DNA of 64,000 bases from an uncultured Marinobacter sp. (GCF_913055835.1 NZ_CAJXKQ010000006.1:1-64000); one strand, 5' to 3'. Positions 1-9,927 are shown, counted from the first letter of the stretch. Made by a program: numbers and translations. Notes: a model not told the origin generated them from the letters alone.

Positions 1-2
1 AG

Positions 3-683
3 TGGGGCATCACCAAGCCAGCGTTTGATGAGCTGTGGAACTACCTGCCGTTCGCGGTCGGTTTCCCGGATGCCAACGTATTCCTCTACGCCATTCCCAC
101 GGCCGTGATCGCCTATGTGATTGCCTTCGGCGACATCGTGGTGGGCCAGTCTCTGATGAACCGGGTTGACCACCTGCGTAAAGATGAAGACATCGACAAC
201 AGCATCGACCGGGTGCACCTGGTAACCGCCATCCGCAATGGTGGCCACGCTTTCTTTGCGCCATACCCGGGCCTCGCCGGGCCGATCTGGACGGCCGTCA
301 CAGCCACCATGGCCGAGCGTTACAAGTACGGTCGAAATGCCATGGACTCTATCTACAGTGGCGGTGGCACTTTCTGGATTACCGGCTTCATCGCCCTGTT
401 TGTGCTGCCCCTGGTCAGTTTCTTCCAGCCCGTGCTGCCTATCGCCCTGTCACTGACCCTGCTGTTGACCGGCTATATCTGTCTGATGGTGGGGCTGGAG
501 CAGCTGGAGAATAACACCGAGCGTGGCATTGCCGGCACTATGGGTGTGGTCCTGGCGGTCTACGGAGCAGGCTGGGGCCTGGCCACCGGTGCTGTCCTCT
601 ATTTTCTGATTGAACGTACCAAATTGCTTGGCTTTACGGCCGACCCGGAAGCGCCGGGCGTGAAAGCCGCAGAAGAGCACTAA
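3..683 (+). CDS. 5'-truncated polytopic membrane permease, C-terminal part
   Basis: The reading frame is open to the left edge of the window, so only the last 226 or so residues are present. They contain at least four hydrophobic membrane segments: one around FLYAIPTAVIAYVIAFGD, two closely spaced ones after the FWITGF stretch, and one just before the short charged C-terminus. A GD motif at a helix end followed by a conserved loop resembles the late transmembrane region of UraA/SulP-fold transporters (NCS2, SLC26). It may belong to a DUF3360-type permease family, but I cannot verify this. The substrate is unknown. A strong terminator follows, so this is the end of a transcription unit. Confidence 0.6.
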   Translation, partial: WGITKPAFDELWNYLPFAVGFPDANVFLYAIPTAVIAYVIAFGDIVVGQSLMNRVDHLRKDEDIDNSIDRVHLVTAIRNGGHAFFAPYPGLAGPIWTAVTATMAERYKYGRNAMDSIYSGGGTFWITGFIALFVLPLVSFFQPVLPIALSLTLLLTGYICLMVGLEQLENNTERGIAGTMGVVLAVYGAGWGLATGAVLYFLIERTKLLGFTADPEAPGVKAAEEH

Positions 684-735
684 ACCTGCGTCTTCCGGCT
701 CTGCACCGGGAGACGCTGACCCCCTGTGTGTCCTT

Positions 736-760
736 GGGAGGCCTCGTGCCTCCCTTTTTT
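736..760 (+). terminator. Rho-independent terminator after the permease gene
   Basis: A perfect 7-bp stem GGGAGGC/GCCTCCC (736-742 with 748-754) is followed directly by six T residues. It lies about 50 bases after the permease stop codon. Confidence 0.85.
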
Positions 761-792
761 ATGCCTTCTATTTTTTCTCGAAGTCCGGACGT

Positions 793-822
793 TGACAGAA
801 TGTCATTTCGTGACAATTTGTC
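793..822. promoter_or_regulatory. Tandem 11-bp palindromes, candidate operator
   Basis: GACA-N3-TGTC occurs at 794-804 and again at 812-822, with centres 18 bp apart. The first copy extends to TGACA-N3-TGTCA. Both lie about 120-145 bases upstream of the hydrolase start codon in the only non-coding stretch ahead of it. Two spaced copies of a short palindrome suggest a dimeric repressor or activator. No regulator can be named from the sequence. Confidence 0.35.
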
Positions 823-940
823 CAATTTTTCCTTCTGAAGTATTCCTTCCGCCTGGTTTCCGGGTTTAAACTGCTCTGACTGATGAATTTTTGTCCGCTG
901 TTCATTGCTGATAACAACACTACAAAAACAGGAGGCAGTC

Positions 941-1774
941 ATGACCATCAGCTCCACACCCGAGGGTGTGTCCGTTGAGCCGAGGCATCTGCGGTTCGAT
1001 GTCAGTGAAGACCTGAAAACGCTCTGGCATGGTAACGACGCCTTTCGGACAGCGTTTTTCAACGCGCTCTCCCTGCAGTTTCCAGACGGCGAACAGCAGT
1101 TCATTAACGCGGTGCGCCTTTATCGGGATCAGATTGAGGATCCCAAGCTGAAAGCGGAGATTCGCGGCTTTATTGGTCAGGAAGCTCTGCACAGCCGTGA
1201 GCACAAGGACTACAACGAAGCCCTGAAGGCCAGGGGGTACGATATTGATGCCCTGGACCGGCGGTTCCAGAAACACATGGAGTGGGTGGGCAACCTGCCG
1301 CCGAGCCGCCAGCTGGCGGGTACCTGTGGTGCCGAGCATTACACCGCGGTTCTGGCCAACGCCATACTGAGCCATCCCGAGTGGATGGAGGGAGCCACGC
1401 CGGCCATGGCGAAACTCTGGCGCTGGCATGCCATTGAAGAAACCGAACACAAATCCGTGGCCTTCGATGTTTATCGGGAATGTGTTGGCAACGAACGGCT
1501 GCGCCGGATTGTCTTCCTCTTCGTGACCTGGAATTTCTTCAAGTACACCTTTCTCAACACCTGCAGCCTGCTGAAGGCCGATGGCAAGCTCTGGAGCCTG
1601 CGCACCTGGATTGGCGGGCTCAATTTCCTCTGGGGCAAGCCCGGCGTGCTTCGCAAGTGCCTGCCGGAATTCCTGGCCTATTTCCGTAAAGGCTTTCATC
1701 CCTGGCAGCAGGACAACCGCGAGCTACTCGAACGAAATCTTCGTGAGCTGGATATGACATCGGCTGCACGATAA
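941..1774 (+). CDS. Metal-dependent hydrolase family protein (PF10118-like)
   Basis: A 277-residue soluble protein. The ATG at 941 is chosen over an upstream in-frame start because GGAGG sits 6-10 bases before it. The sequence carries the helical, ferritin-like ligand pattern of the family annotated as predicted metal-dependent hydrolase: E81, H84 and H88 in the segment GQEALHSREH, and E166, E167, E169 and H170 in EETEH. These look like di-metal ligands. The family is common in marine and hydrocarbon-degrading gammaproteobacteria, but its reaction is not established to my knowledge. The gene stands alone behind a terminator and a possible operator. Confidence 0.75.
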   Translation: MTISSTPEGVSVEPRHLRFDVSEDLKTLWHGNDAFRTAFFNALSLQFPDGEQQFINAVRLYRDQIEDPKLKAEIRGFIGQEALHSREHKDYNEALKARGYDIDALDRRFQKHMEWVGNLPPSRQLAGTCGAEHYTAVLANAILSHPEWMEGATPAMAKLWRWHAIEETEHKSVAFDVYRECVGNERLRRIVFLFVTWNFFKYTFLNTCSLLKADGKLWSLRTWIGGLNFLWGKPGVLRKCLPEFLAYFRKGFHPWQQDNRELLERNLRELDMTSAAR

Positions 1775-1884
1775 AGCCGGGTTGCTGAAATTCTGACCGC
1801 GGTGTGTAAAACTGTGCGGCATAAAGAATAACGACAATAAAGGGGGCTTCCGGTCGAGAAGCTGCCCGGAGCTGGAGGCCCACC

Positions 1885-2835
1885 ATGCGAGTTGGTTTGA
1901 TCGTCGATTCTGCGTGCGACTTACCCTATGAATTCAGCCGCAAGCACGACCTGTTCATCCTCCCGGTAACCGCTGTAATCGACGGCCAGACCTACATAGA
2001 CGAACACGACCCGGTTCGGACCCAGGAGTTTTACCAGAGTGGTCTGCTACAAAAAGGTCATCAGGCTGAAACCCGTGCCTTCACCGCCGAACAGATCCAC
2101 GATCTGTTCATGGAGAAAATCGTCACCCAGTTTGATGTCGCGATCTGCGAGACCGTCACAAAAACCCGAAGCCTGATTTTCCAGAATGCCACCGAAGCCA
2201 TGAACAGTGTTCTGGCGAATTATGAAGGGGCGCGGCAGGCCGCCGGGCGCGATGGCCGCTTTTTTATGCGGGTGATCGACAGCAAGCAGATCTTCGCCGG
2301 CCAGGGCCTGCTGGCTGCTCACACCCTCAAACTGATTGACCAGAAGGTTTCCAAGAACGCCCTGCGCCATGAGGTTGAAACCTTCAGCGACAAGATCTAC
2401 ACCTGCGTGATTCCGCGGGATTTGCATTACATCCGTGAGCGGGCAAGGCGTCGTGGTGACAAGAGTGTGTCGGCATTGGTGGCTTTTCTTGGCAAGGCAC
2501 TGAACATTACCCCGGTAATCTTCGGACAGGGGGCTGAAGGCCAGCCGGCGGCCAAAACCCGAAGTTTCGATGTGGCGGTGGAAAAGGTGATGAACTATGC
2601 CGCTGCCCGTGTGGAAGCCGGGCTCCTGACGCCCTACGTGAGTCTTTCCTGTGGCCTGACCTGGACCGAGATTGAGGATCTGCCCGGGCTCAACCGTCTG
2701 CGGGATGCCTGCGAGCGCAACGGTGTCGAACTTCTGCTGTCCCAGATGGGTATTACCAGTAGTATCTACGTTGGCCCCGGCAGTCTGTGTCTGGCTCTCG
2801 CCGCGGAACCTCACAGTTTCAACGATTTTCAGTGA
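1885..2835 (+). CDS. DegV family fatty-acid-binding protein
   Basis: A 316-residue protein that begins with the characteristic DegV start MRVGLIVDSACDLP and continues with ILPVTAVIDGQTYID and a TSQP-like region. DegV proteins bind a long-chain fatty acid between two alpha/beta domains; in Firmicutes their FakB members present the fatty acid to a kinase, a role not shown for proteobacterial members. The start ATG follows GGAGG with a short spacer. The 110-base upstream gap is AT-rich enough to hold a promoter. No FakA-like kinase is visible nearby. Confidence 0.85.
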   Translation: MRVGLIVDSACDLPYEFSRKHDLFILPVTAVIDGQTYIDEHDPVRTQEFYQSGLLQKGHQAETRAFTAEQIHDLFMEKIVTQFDVAICETVTKTRSLIFQNATEAMNSVLANYEGARQAAGRDGRFFMRVIDSKQIFAGQGLLAAHTLKLIDQKVSKNALRHEVETFSDKIYTCVIPRDLHYIRERARRRGDKSVSALVAFLGKALNITPVIFGQGAEGQPAAKTRSFDVAVEKVMNYAAARVEAGLLTPYVSLSCGLTWTEIEDLPGLNRLRDACERNGVELLLSQMGITSSIYVGPGSLCLALAAEPHSFNDFQ

Positions 2836-2974
2836 TGTTCGAACAGAGTTCGCGGCTGAACCGGACTGGCCCGGCCGCAGCCTCCCGCCTGTAGTTTTGG
2901 CAAACCTGCCAGCCTGTACTTCGTGTTAGCCTCTGGTCAGTGTGTTTCATTTCAACAACAGGACAACTGACGCC

Positions 2975-4009
2975 ATGACCCAAGGCAAAACGGATCTCGC
3001 CAACCAGCTGCTGGAACAGCACGTCAAGCATGAACTGGCCTCCCTCAAGGGCGCGAAGCTGCGCAAATTTCTGGAGCAGGAGCTGGATGAGCTATGGGGC
3101 TATGCCGGTGAGATTACCCTGAACCGGATCACATCCGAAGAGCAGGTGATGGGCGTTATCCAGCGCATTGTTATGGATATGGAGCTGGATGCAGGTATTC
3201 CCGAGCTGGCCGCCGAAATGGCAACCGAGGTGCTCAATGCCGATGTGCAGTCACAGACCACCCTGGGCGAAATCATCACCCGCGAACAGGCCACCGGCTT
3301 TCTGGAGGAGGTTCTTGAACTCCGGCAGCAACGGGAGCGGGTGATCAGCGAAATCATGGCACACCCGGTTTATCAGGAGCTGGTGTCCAATGTGGTATAC
3401 CACGGGTTGGTGAATTACCTTTACGAGGATAACCTGATCACCAAGTCTGTTCCGGGCGTCGGTTCAATGATGAAGTTCGGTAAGCGCATGGCCAACAGGG
3501 CCGTTCCGGGGCTGGATGAAACCTTTGAACGCCGCCTCAAGGCCTGGCTGTCTGACAGCCTTCCCGGCCTGATTAGCCGCAGTGAGCAGTTCCTGCATAG
3601 CGCCCTCTCAGACGAAGAGCTCCGGGATAGCGTGATGGCGGCCTGGGTGTCACTGGAGGACCGCACGATCTCCGAGCTGCACGAGGGGCTCGGCGACGTC
3701 GAGCTGCAGGAGTTTGTCGTGCTCGGTTATGAGTTCTGGTTGCAGTTCCGGAAGACTCCTTACTTCGAGGGCTGCGCGAGGGCAGTGGTCTCTCACCTGT
3801 TCGACAAATATGGCGAACGTCCGCTCACAGATCTGTTGGGCGATATGGGCGTAAGCCGTGAAGTTGTCATGGCGGAGATCGACGCCTACGCAATTCCGGT
3901 TATAGACGTATTGCGTGAAGAGGGCTATGTTGAGGCCTTGATTCGCCGGCGACTTGCACCGTTCTACAAATCCGCCGCCGCGCGCAAGATTCTCCAACAG
4001 GAGGCCTGA
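2975..4009 (+). CDS. Conserved-looking hypothetical protein, all-helical
   Basis: A 344-residue protein that I do not recognise. The ATG at 2975 is preferred because AGGA lies 11 bases upstream; a GTG at 2942 in the same frame has no ribosome-binding site. The sequence is rich in Leu, Glu and Arg with regularly spaced helices and no signal peptide or clear membrane segment, although a short Gly/Val-rich stretch (SVPGVGSMMKFG) occurs near residue 180. Codon use matches the neighbours. It lies 140 bases after degV and 55 bases before a LysE exporter, all on the same strand, so co-transcription is possible. Function unknown. Confidence 0.75.
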   Translation: MTQGKTDLANQLLEQHVKHELASLKGAKLRKFLEQELDELWGYAGEITLNRITSEEQVMGVIQRIVMDMELDAGIPELAAEMATEVLNADVQSQTTLGEIITREQATGFLEEVLELRQQRERVISEIMAHPVYQELVSNVVYHGLVNYLYEDNLITKSVPGVGSMMKFGKRMANRAVPGLDETFERRLKAWLSDSLPGLISRSEQFLHSALSDEELRDSVMAAWVSLEDRTISELHEGLGDVELQEFVVLGYEFWLQFRKTPYFEGCARAVVSHLFDKYGERPLTDLLGDMGVSREVVMAEIDAYAIPVIDVLREEGYVEALIRRRLAPFYKSAAARKILQQEA

Positions 4010-4064
4010 ACTCATCCTTGGCAGTCGGGGCTCTGAAGGGTTTCGTTGAAGAGTTTTTGAGGGG

Positions 4065-4703
4065 ATGATTTTGATATCGGATCTGTTCTGGGCCTATCTC
4101 ATGGCCATAACCCTGCTTACTATCACACCGGGTGTGGATACCCTGCTGGTGATGCGCAATACCGGCCGGGGTGGTTTGCGGGATGGCTGTGTCACCAGCG
4201 TTGGTATCTGTAGCGGGCTGTTCATCCATGCCACGCTCTCGGCTCTGGGCATTTCTCTTCTTCTGGTGGAAACCGCCTGGGCGTTTTCCGCCCTCAAGTG
4301 GGCGGGCGCCTGCTACCTGGTGTGGTTGGGTGTCGGTTCACTGCGCCAGGCCCTTCGCCGGGGTAACGCACCCGAGGTCAAAGAGGAAAAGGTTGCTCGC
4401 AGGAAGGTCACCATGCTGGCGTCGTTCCGTGAGGGGCTGTTGTCCAACGTTCTGAATCCGAAGACAGCGCTGTTCTATATGGCCCTGCTACCACAGTTTG
4501 TGGATCCTGCCGGCAACGCCTTTCAGCAGTCTCTGATGTTGGCAGGCGTTCATTTTCTGCTGGCCATGCTGTGGCAGTGCGGCCTGGCCTGGGTGGTCGT
4601 CACCTTCCGGAGTCTTGGCATGAACGCGCGGACGAAGCGGATGCTCAACGGGCTGACCGGCGGGTTCTTCGTGGCCATGGGTGCCAAGCTGGCCAGTACC
4701 TGA
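4065..4703 (+). CDS. LysE/RhtB family amino-acid exporter
   Basis: A 212-residue inner-membrane protein with about six hydrophobic segments and the N-terminal family signature TITPGVDTLLVMRN, followed by a second motif with NPKTALFYMALLPQF. LysE/RhtB proteins export amino acids or related small molecules. The start is slightly uncertain: GAGGGG sits only about two bases before the ATG at 4065, whereas an in-frame TTG at 4071 has better spacing. A bidirectional terminator separates it from the convergent fdxA. Confidence 0.85.
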   Translation: MILISDLFWAYLMAITLLTITPGVDTLLVMRNTGRGGLRDGCVTSVGICSGLFIHATLSALGISLLLVETAWAFSALKWAGACYLVWLGVGSLRQALRRGNAPEVKEEKVARRKVTMLASFREGLLSNVLNPKTALFYMALLPQFVDPAGNAFQQSLMLAGVHFLLAMLWQCGLAWVVVTFRSLGMNARTKRMLNGLTGGFFVAMGAKLAST

Positions 4704-4730
4704 GGCCACCCGGTTACCTTCAGGCAAAGA

Positions 4731-4756
4731 AAAAGGGAAGCCGCAGCTTCCCTTTT
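4731..4756. terminator. Bidirectional terminator between lysE-like gene and fdxA
   Basis: An 11-bp perfect inverted repeat (4731-4741 and 4746-4756) with a GC core, flanked by AAAA on the left and TTTT on the right, in the 73-base gap between two convergent genes. Confidence 0.85.
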
Positions 4757-4776
4757 CTGATCCCAGCTCTGAAGTC

Positions 4777-5100
4777 TTACTTTTCCAGATACTGCAGCTT
4801 GTTCGGCTTGCCATCCCATTCTTCGGCGTCTGGCAGCGGATCTTTCTTTTCGGTGATGTTCGGCCATTTCGCGGCCAGCTCGGCATTCAGCTCCACAAAC
4901 TGGACCTGGTCGGCAGGCAGCTCGTCTTCCGAGAAAATGGCTTCGGCCGGGCACTCTGGCTCGCACAGGGCGCAGTCGATACATTCGTCCGGGTCGATTA
5001 CCAGAAAGTTCGGTCCTTCGTAGAAGCAGTCTACCGGACAGACTTCCACGCAGTCTGTGTATTTACACTTGATGCAGTTATCAGTAACGATAAACGCCAT
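4777..5100 (-). CDS. fdxA: 7Fe ferredoxin FdxA (3Fe-4S plus 4Fe-4S)
   Basis: A 107-residue electron carrier of the Azotobacter ferredoxin I type. Cysteines at 9, 12, 17, 21 and 25 and then 40, 43, 46 and 50 reproduce the spacing for one 3Fe-4S cluster (C9, C17, C50) and one 4Fe-4S cluster (C21, C40, C43, C46), with C12 and C25 free. The ATG at 5100 is chosen over an upstream in-frame start because AGGGA precedes it and because the family begins MAF-V-TDNC. It lies directly downstream of mutS on the same strand, an arrangement also found in Pseudomonas. The acidic C-terminal tail is typical of the family. Confidence 0.96.
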   Translation of the reverse strand: MAFIVTDNCIKCKYTDCVEVCPVDCFYEGPNFLVIDPDECIDCALCEPECPAEAIFSEDELPADQVQFVELNAELAAKWPNITEKKDPLPDAEEWDGKPNKLQYLEK

Positions 5101-5250
5101 AGTCAGATCCCTGGTCCAGTGGTCGGTCAGTCTCATCAGGAGCGCCGTCTGGCGCCGCCGTTATATTTTAGTGCGCGATATTGTAGGGAGCGACCCGCAC
5201 AGCCGCAAGCGTTCGACTGCTATAACCTTATTACACAGATCAATTCTTAG

Positions 5251-7881
5251 CTATTTCTTCATCAGCGCCTTCAGCTCGTAAAGCTGGTTCATGGCTTCCC
5301 GGGGGGTAAGCCCGTCGAGGTCCATCTCTTTAAGGGCCTCTTCCACGGCGCTGGGCTCAAGGCTTGCGAACATGTCGCCCTGATAGACGGTTTCATTAAC
5401 CTGGGGCGCGGGTTTGGCCCGGGGGGAATCTTTGTCCCGGGTTCCGGCCGTGGCTGCGGGCGCAGCAGGTGATGCACTGCCCTCAAGATGTGACAGCTGG
5501 GTCTTGGCGTTACGGATCACATCCTGGGGTACGCCTGCCAGTTTGGCCACTTGAAGCCCGTAGCTCTGGCTTGCCGGGCCATCGTGCACGTTATGCAGGA
5601 ACACGATGCTGTCGTCGTGCTCGGTGGCCGTGAGGTGCACGTTAACGGCATGCTGCAGCTCATCGGCCAGTTGAGTCAGCTCGAAATAGTGGGTGGCAAA
5701 CAGGGTGTAGCAGCGGATCTCCCGGGCCAGGTGCTCGGCTGTGGCCCAGGCCAGGGACAGGCCATCAAAGGTGCTGGTGCCGCGACCCACCTCGTCCATC
5801 AGTACCAGGCTGTGTTCGGTGGCGTTGTGCAGGATGTTGGCGGTTTCGGTCATTTCCACCATGAAGGTGGAGCGGCCGCCGGCAATGTCGTCCGAGGAGC
5901 CCATACGGGTGAAAATGCGGTCCACGGGGCCGACAACCGCCCGGTTGGCGGGCACGAAGCTGCCAGTGTAGGCAAGCAGAGCAATCAGTGCGGCCTGGCG
6001 CATGTAGGTGGACTTACCGCCCATGTTGGGGCCGGTGATCACCAGCATGCGGCGCTGGGTGTCCATTAACAGATCATTGGGTACGAAGGGCTCATCCAGC
6101 AACTGTTCAACGACCGGATGGCGGCCCTCCTCGATGTCAAAACCCGGGGATTCGCTGAATTCCGGCGCCGAAAAGCGCAGAGAAGTGGCCCGTTCTGCAA
6201 AGTTGCTGAGCACATCCAGCTCGGCCAGTGCCTGAGCGGCATCTTGAAGGGGCGCCAGCTGGCCCGCTACGGTTTCCAGCACTTCGTCATACAGGCCTTT
6301 TTCCCGGGCCAGCGCCCGGCTTTTGGCGCTCAGTGCCTTGTCTTCGAACTCTTTCAGTTCCGGTGTAATGAACCGCTCGGCATTTTTCAGGGTTTGCCGG
6401 CGAATGTAATCTACCGGCGCCTGGTCCGACTGGGCCCGGCTGATTTCGATGTAATAGCCGTGGACCCGGTTGTAACCCACCTTCAGGGTGCTGATGCCGG
6501 TGCGGTCGCGCTCCCGGGTTTCTACGTCCAGCAGGTACTGGCCGGCGTTCTCGCTTATGTTGCGCAGTTCGTCCAACTCTTCGTCGAAGCCTTCCCGGAT
6601 AACGCCGCCATCGCGGATCACCACCGGAGGATTGTCGATGATGGACCGCTCCAGCAGGTCGGCCAGTTCCGGGTATTCGCCAATGATGGTGGCCAGTTTG
6701 ACGACATGATGGGAGTTGACCGGTTTCAGGGCTTCCTGCAGGTCTGGCAGGGCCTGGAAAGCATCGCGTAGGCGTGCCAGGTCTCGAGGGCGCGCTGACC
6801 GAAGGGCGACGCGGGCCAGTACACGCTCAATGTCGCCAACGGTTTTCAGAAGGTCATGTACTGGCTCGTAGTGAAACCCGTCCAGGAGCGCCGAAACCGC
6901 CTGTTGGCGTTGACGGACAATCTCCACGTCGCGCAGCGGGCGGTTCAGCCAGCGGCGAAGCTCTCGGCCACCCATGGCCGTGGCGGAGCGGTCCATGACC
7001 CAGGCCAGGGTGTACTGGTGGCCGCCCATCAGGTTCGTGTCGATTTCCAGATTGCGTCGGCTGGCGGCATCCAGGATCACCGCCTCATCCCGGCGTTCGC
7101 GGGTCAGCTTGCGAATATGGGGCAGGGCGGTGCGCTGGGTTTCTTTGGCATACTGGAGCAGACAGCCGGCGGCGCAGACGGCCAGATTGAGGTCTTCGCA
7201 GCCAAAACCGGTCAGATCCCTCACCTGGAGTTGCTGGGTGATCACCCGGCGTGCCGTATCAGATTCGAACAACCAGGGGCCCTGACGGCGAATGCCTGTG
7301 AAGCCCTCCAGAATGTCTTCGTAGGGAAAATCCTCGCTGATCAGAATTTCCGCAGGGCGCAGGCGTTGGAGCTCCCCCTGCAGGGCTTCCAGATTTTCCA
7401 GTTCTGAAACGGCAAAACGGCCGCTGGAAATATCGAGCGAGGCAAAACCGAACTGCTCCCGGTGGTTATAGATGGCAACCAGCAGGTTGTCCCTGCGATC
7501 CTCCAGGTAGGCATCGTCACTCAGAGTACCCGGTGTGACGATCCGTACCACCTGGCGCTCAACCGGTCCCTTGCTGGTGGCCGGGTCACCGATCTGTTCG
7601 CAGATGGCGATGGATTGACCTGCCCGAACCAGCCGGGCAATGTAACCCTCAGAGGAATGGTACGGGATACCGGCCATGGGGATCGGGTTGCCCCCGGACT
7701 GGCCCCGGGCCGTGAGGGTGATGTCCATTAGCTCGGCCGCTTTCTTGGCGTCTTCGTAAAACAGCTCGTAGAAATCCCCCATGCGGTAGAACACCAGTTC
7801 ATTGGGGTGTTGGCCCTTGATCTTCAGGTATTGCTGCATCATCGGGGTGTGCTTGGAAAGATCGGTCTGAGCTGCTGACAT
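5251..7881 (-). CDS. mutS: DNA mismatch repair protein MutS
   Basis: An 876-residue protein that recognises mismatches and small loops and recruits MutL. Domain I carries the mismatch-wedging Phe-X-Glu motif at F37-Y38-E39 in GDFYELF. The C-terminal ATPase has Walker [10 protein letters not shown] near residue 620 and the Walker B/signature region with STFMVEM and [12 protein letters not shown]. The frame stays open for 184 codons upstream, antisense to pncC, but the family start [19 protein letters not shown] fixes the ATG at 7881. The ribosome-binding site is weak (GGA about 10 bases upstream). It is divergent from pncC and co-directional with fdxA. Confidence 0.97.
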   Translation of the reverse strand: MSAAQTDLSKHTPMMQQYLKIKGQHPNELVFYRMGDFYELFYEDAKKAAELMDITLTARGQSGGNPIPMAGIPYHSSEGYIARLVRAGQSIAICEQIGDPATSKGPVERQVVRIVTPGTLSDDAYLEDRRDNLLVAIYNHREQFGFASLDISSGRFAVSELENLEALQGELQRLRPAEILISEDFPYEDILEGFTGIRRQGPWLFESDTARRVITQQLQVRDLTGFGCEDLNLAVCAAGCLLQYAKETQRTALPHIRKLTRERRDEAVILDAASRRNLEIDTNLMGGHQYTLAWVMDRSATAMGGRELRRWLNRPLRDVEIVRQRQQAVSALLDGFHYEPVHDLLKTVGDIERVLARVALRSARPRDLARLRDAFQALPDLQEALKPVNSHHVVKLATIIGEYPELADLLERSIIDNPPVVIRDGGVIREGFDEELDELRNISENAGQYLLDVETRERDRTGISTLKVGYNRVHGYYIEISRAQSDQAPVDYIRRQTLKNAERFITPELKEFEDKALSAKSRALAREKGLYDEVLETVAGQLAPLQDAAQALAELDVLSNFAERATSLRFSAPEFSESPGFDIEEGRHPVVEQLLDEPFVPNDLLMDTQRRMLVITGPNMGGKSTYMRQAALIALLAYTGSFVPANRAVVGPVDRIFTRMGSSDDIAGGRSTFMVEMTETANILHNATEHSLVLMDEVGRGTSTFDGLSLAWATAEHLAREIRCYTLFATHYFELTQLADELQHAVNVHLTATEHDDSIVFLHNVHDGPASQSYGLQVAKLAGVPQDVIRNAKTQLSHLEGSASPAAPAATAGTRDKDSPRAKPAPQVNETVYQGDMFASLEPSAVEEALKEMDLDGLTPREAMNQLYELKALMKK

Positions 7882-7962
7882 GAACGGGTCCGGTAGCCTT
7901 GCTTTGGATGAAGGCGTGAATTGTAAGAAAATAACCGCCGCGATGAAATGAAGGAGGTCATT

Positions 7963-8463
7963 ATGCTGGCCAGCGATCAGGAATTGGAAGAGGCAGGCAA
8001 TCGCCTGGGTGAACGTCTGCTGCGAACCGGTCGTACGGTGGCTACGGCAGAGAGTTGTACCGGCGGCTGGGTTGCCAAGGTGCTGACCGACCGGGCGGGG
8101 TCCTCGGCCTATGTGCTTGGCGGGTTGGTAACCTACAGCAACGAAGCCAAGCAGGGTTTGCTGGGCGTGACCCGAAAATCCCTGGATGAACACGGAGCGG
8201 TCAGCGAACCGGTGGTGCGGGAGATGGTCGCTGGCGCCCTGGTGGCAACAGATGCTGACGTTGCCGTAGCCATCAGTGGTGTGGCCGGGCCCGGCGGTGG
8301 CAGTGAAGACAAGCCTGTGGGCACCGTCTGGTTTGCCTGGGGCAGCAGCCCGGCCTCCACCGTGGCCGTGGTGAAACACTTTGAGGGCGACCGTGATCAG
8401 GTTCGCCGGCAAGCCGTTCTCTTTGCCCTTCAAGGGGTTAGCGATTTCGTGGGCGAAGTCTGA
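7963..8463 (+). CDS. pncC: Nicotinamide-nucleotide amidohydrolase PncC (CinA C-terminal domain)
   Basis: A 166-residue stand-alone CinA C-terminal domain. The enzyme deamidates NMN to nicotinic acid mononucleotide in pyridine nucleotide recycling. The active-site motif AESCTGG is at residues 29-35, with the catalytic Ser at 31, followed by TYSNEAKQ and SGVAGPGGG. The ATG at 7963 follows a near-perfect AAGGAGGT; a second ATG at 7948 lies upstream of that site and is rejected. Its position upstream of recA is the usual gammaproteobacterial arrangement, but recA has its own LexA-controlled promoter in the gap. Confidence 0.95.
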   Translation: MLASDQELEEAGNRLGERLLRTGRTVATAESCTGGWVAKVLTDRAGSSAYVLGGLVTYSNEAKQGLLGVTRKSLDEHGAVSEPVVREMVAGALVATDADVAVAISGVAGPGGGSEDKPVGTVWFAWGSSPASTVAVVKHFEGDRDQVRRQAVLFALQGVSDFVGEV

Positions 8464-8512
8464 CGGCTTTCACATCCGGAGGGGTTGGTCTCCTTTGCGG
8501 GTTATGTTTTAA

Positions 8513-8532
8513 TACTGTTCAAATATACAGGG
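8513..8532 (+). promoter_or_regulatory. LexA (SOS) box upstream of recA
   Basis: TACTGT-N8-ACAG, with CTGT at 8515-8518 and ACAG at 8527-8530 separated by the AT-rich TCAAATAT. This matches the gammaproteobacterial SOS consensus except in the last two bases of the right arm, and it lies about 95 bases before the recA start. Confidence 0.9.
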
Positions 8533-8626
8533 AATTGGCTGGTCAAGCTGTACGGATTCCCGATCCACTATTTCGCTGCCGTCCTCTTTTGAGGCCGGCG
8601 GCCCGGGCGACAGAGGGTTTGCACTG

Positions 8627-9673
8627 ATGGAAGACAACCGCAAGAAAGCATTAAGCGCAGCACTTGGGCAGATCGAGCGCCAGTTTGGCAAGGGCGCTGT
8701 CATGAAAATGGGCGATCAGCCCCGCGAAGCCATCCCTGCGGTATCCACCGGTTCCCTGGGCCTGGACGTTGCCCTGGGTATTGGTGGTCTTCCTTACGGT
8801 CGAATCTGTGAAATCTACGGTCCGGAGAGTTCCGGTAAAACCACGCTTACCCTGCAGGTGATTGCCGAGGCACAGAAGGCGGGCAAAACCTGCGCGTTTG
8901 TCGATGCCGAGCACGCCCTCGACCCGGTGTATGCCGAGAAGCTGGGCGTGAATGTGGATGATCTGCTGGTTTCCCAGCCGGACACCGGTGAACAGGCCCT
9001 GGAAATCGCCGATATGCTGGTGCGTTCCAATGCGGTTGACGTGATCATCGTTGACTCCGTGGCGGCCCTGACGCCGAAAGCGGAGATCGAGGGTGAAATG
9101 GGCGACAGCCACGTTGGCCTCCAGGCGCGTTTGATGTCCCAGGCGCTGCGGAAACTGACGGGTAACGTCAAGCATGCCAACTGCCTGATGATCTTCATCA
9201 ACCAGATCCGTATGAAGATCGGCGTCATGTTCGGCTCGCCGGAAACCACCACCGGCGGTAACGCCCTGAAATTCTATTCCTCCGTTCGCCTTGATATCCG
9301 CCGCATCGGTTCCGTGAAAGATGGCGATGAGGTGGTGGGTAACGAGACCCGCGTGAAAGTGGTCAAGAACAAGGTGTCCCCGCCGTTCAAGCAGGCCGAG
9401 TTCCAGATTATGTACGGCAAGGGCATCTACCACATGGCCGAAGTGCTCGACATGGGCGTCAAGGAAGGCTTCGTGGACAAGTCCGGTGCGTGGTACGCCT
9501 ACAACGGCGACAAGATCGGCCAGGGCAAGGCGAACGCCTGCAAGTTCCTGGAAGAAAACATGGACATTGCCAATGAGATTGAAGCCAAGGTCCGCGAAAA
9601 GCTGATGCCCAAGCCGGTCTCAAAGAAAGAGGCTGAAGAGGCGCCCGCAGAAGCGAACGGCGAGCTGCTCTAA
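8627..9673 (+). CDS. recA: Recombinase RecA
   Basis: A 348-residue DNA-dependent ATPase that forms the strand-exchange filament and stimulates LexA autocleavage. Walker A GPESSGKT is at residues 65-72; the loop 1 and loop 2 regions and [12 protein letters not shown] are intact, and the C-terminus is acidic as usual. A LexA box lies upstream. recX, which follows recA in many relatives, is not present here; the next feature is a convergent small gene whose stop codon overlaps that of recA. Confidence 0.99.
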   Translation: MEDNRKKALSAALGQIERQFGKGAVMKMGDQPREAIPAVSTGSLGLDVALGIGGLPYGRICEIYGPESSGKTTLTLQVIAEAQKAGKTCAFVDAEHALDPVYAEKLGVNVDDLLVSQPDTGEQALEIADMLVRSNAVDVIIVDSVAALTPKAEIEGEMGDSHVGLQARLMSQALRKLTGNVKHANCLMIFINQIRMKIGVMFGSPETTTGGNALKFYSSVRLDIRRIGSVKDGDEVVGNETRVKVVKNKVSPPFKQAEFQIMYGKGIYHMAEVLDMGVKEGFVDKSGAWYAYNGDKIGQGKANACKFLEENMDIANEIEAKVREKLMPKPVSKKEAEEAPAEANGELL

Positions 9674-9927
9674 ACCTTCCTCAGCGATGTCAGGGGCGGC
9701 AGGTGTAGATCCAGACCTGCCGCGCCATCGCTGCCTTTGGCTTTCCTTTTGGATATCAGTCTTTTTTCCAGCTCTCTTCTGAAGTGGCCCGGTTCGGCAC
9801 CGATATCGGTTTCCAGGCGCCTGAGGTAATCTGCGCCGCCGGCCTGCTCCAGTTGGCTTCTGATCCACCTCCTGTATTTCATTTGACGATAGAGAGTCTG
9901 CAGTTTTTTGCTGTTGGGAAAACGCAT
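9670..9927 (-). CDS. Small basic protein of unknown function, convergent with recA
   Basis: An 85-residue, strongly basic protein (many Arg and Lys, motifs [11 protein letters not shown] and [13 protein letters not shown]) with no signal peptide or membrane segment. AAGGAGGAG lies a few bases upstream of its ATG at 9927, a better ribosome-binding site than most genes here, which argues that it is real. Its TAG shares four bases (CTAA on the plus strand) with the recA stop. The last 20 or so codons contain a long hairpin that could also end recA transcription. It does not resemble RecX. Function unknown; nucleic-acid binding would fit the charge, but that is inference. Confidence 0.65.
   Translation of the reverse strand: MRFPNSKKLQTLYRQMKYRRWIRSQLEQAGGADYLRRLETDIGAEPGHFRRELEKRLISKRKAKGSDGAAGLDLHLPPLTSLRKV
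9682..9733. repeat. Two-part stem-loop just after the recA stop codon
   Basis: An outer 8-bp stem CAGCGATG/CATCGCTG (9682-9689 with 9726-9733) encloses an inner 8-bp stem CGGCAGGT/ACCTGCCG (9697-9704 with 9715-9722). There is no clean T-run, although the plus strand is T-rich afterwards. It may stabilise or end recA mRNA while also encoding the C-terminus of the opposing small protein. Confidence 0.45.

Noticed and set aside
735..940. A TTGACA at 792-797 as a -35 for the hydrolase gene
   Set aside because: No acceptable -10 lies 16-18 bases downstream; the sequence is better explained as part of the tandem palindromes.
7882..8433. 184-codon upstream extension of the mutS frame across pncC
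   Set aside because: MutS proteins start at the MSAAQ region; the extension is antisense to pncC and non-conserved in character.
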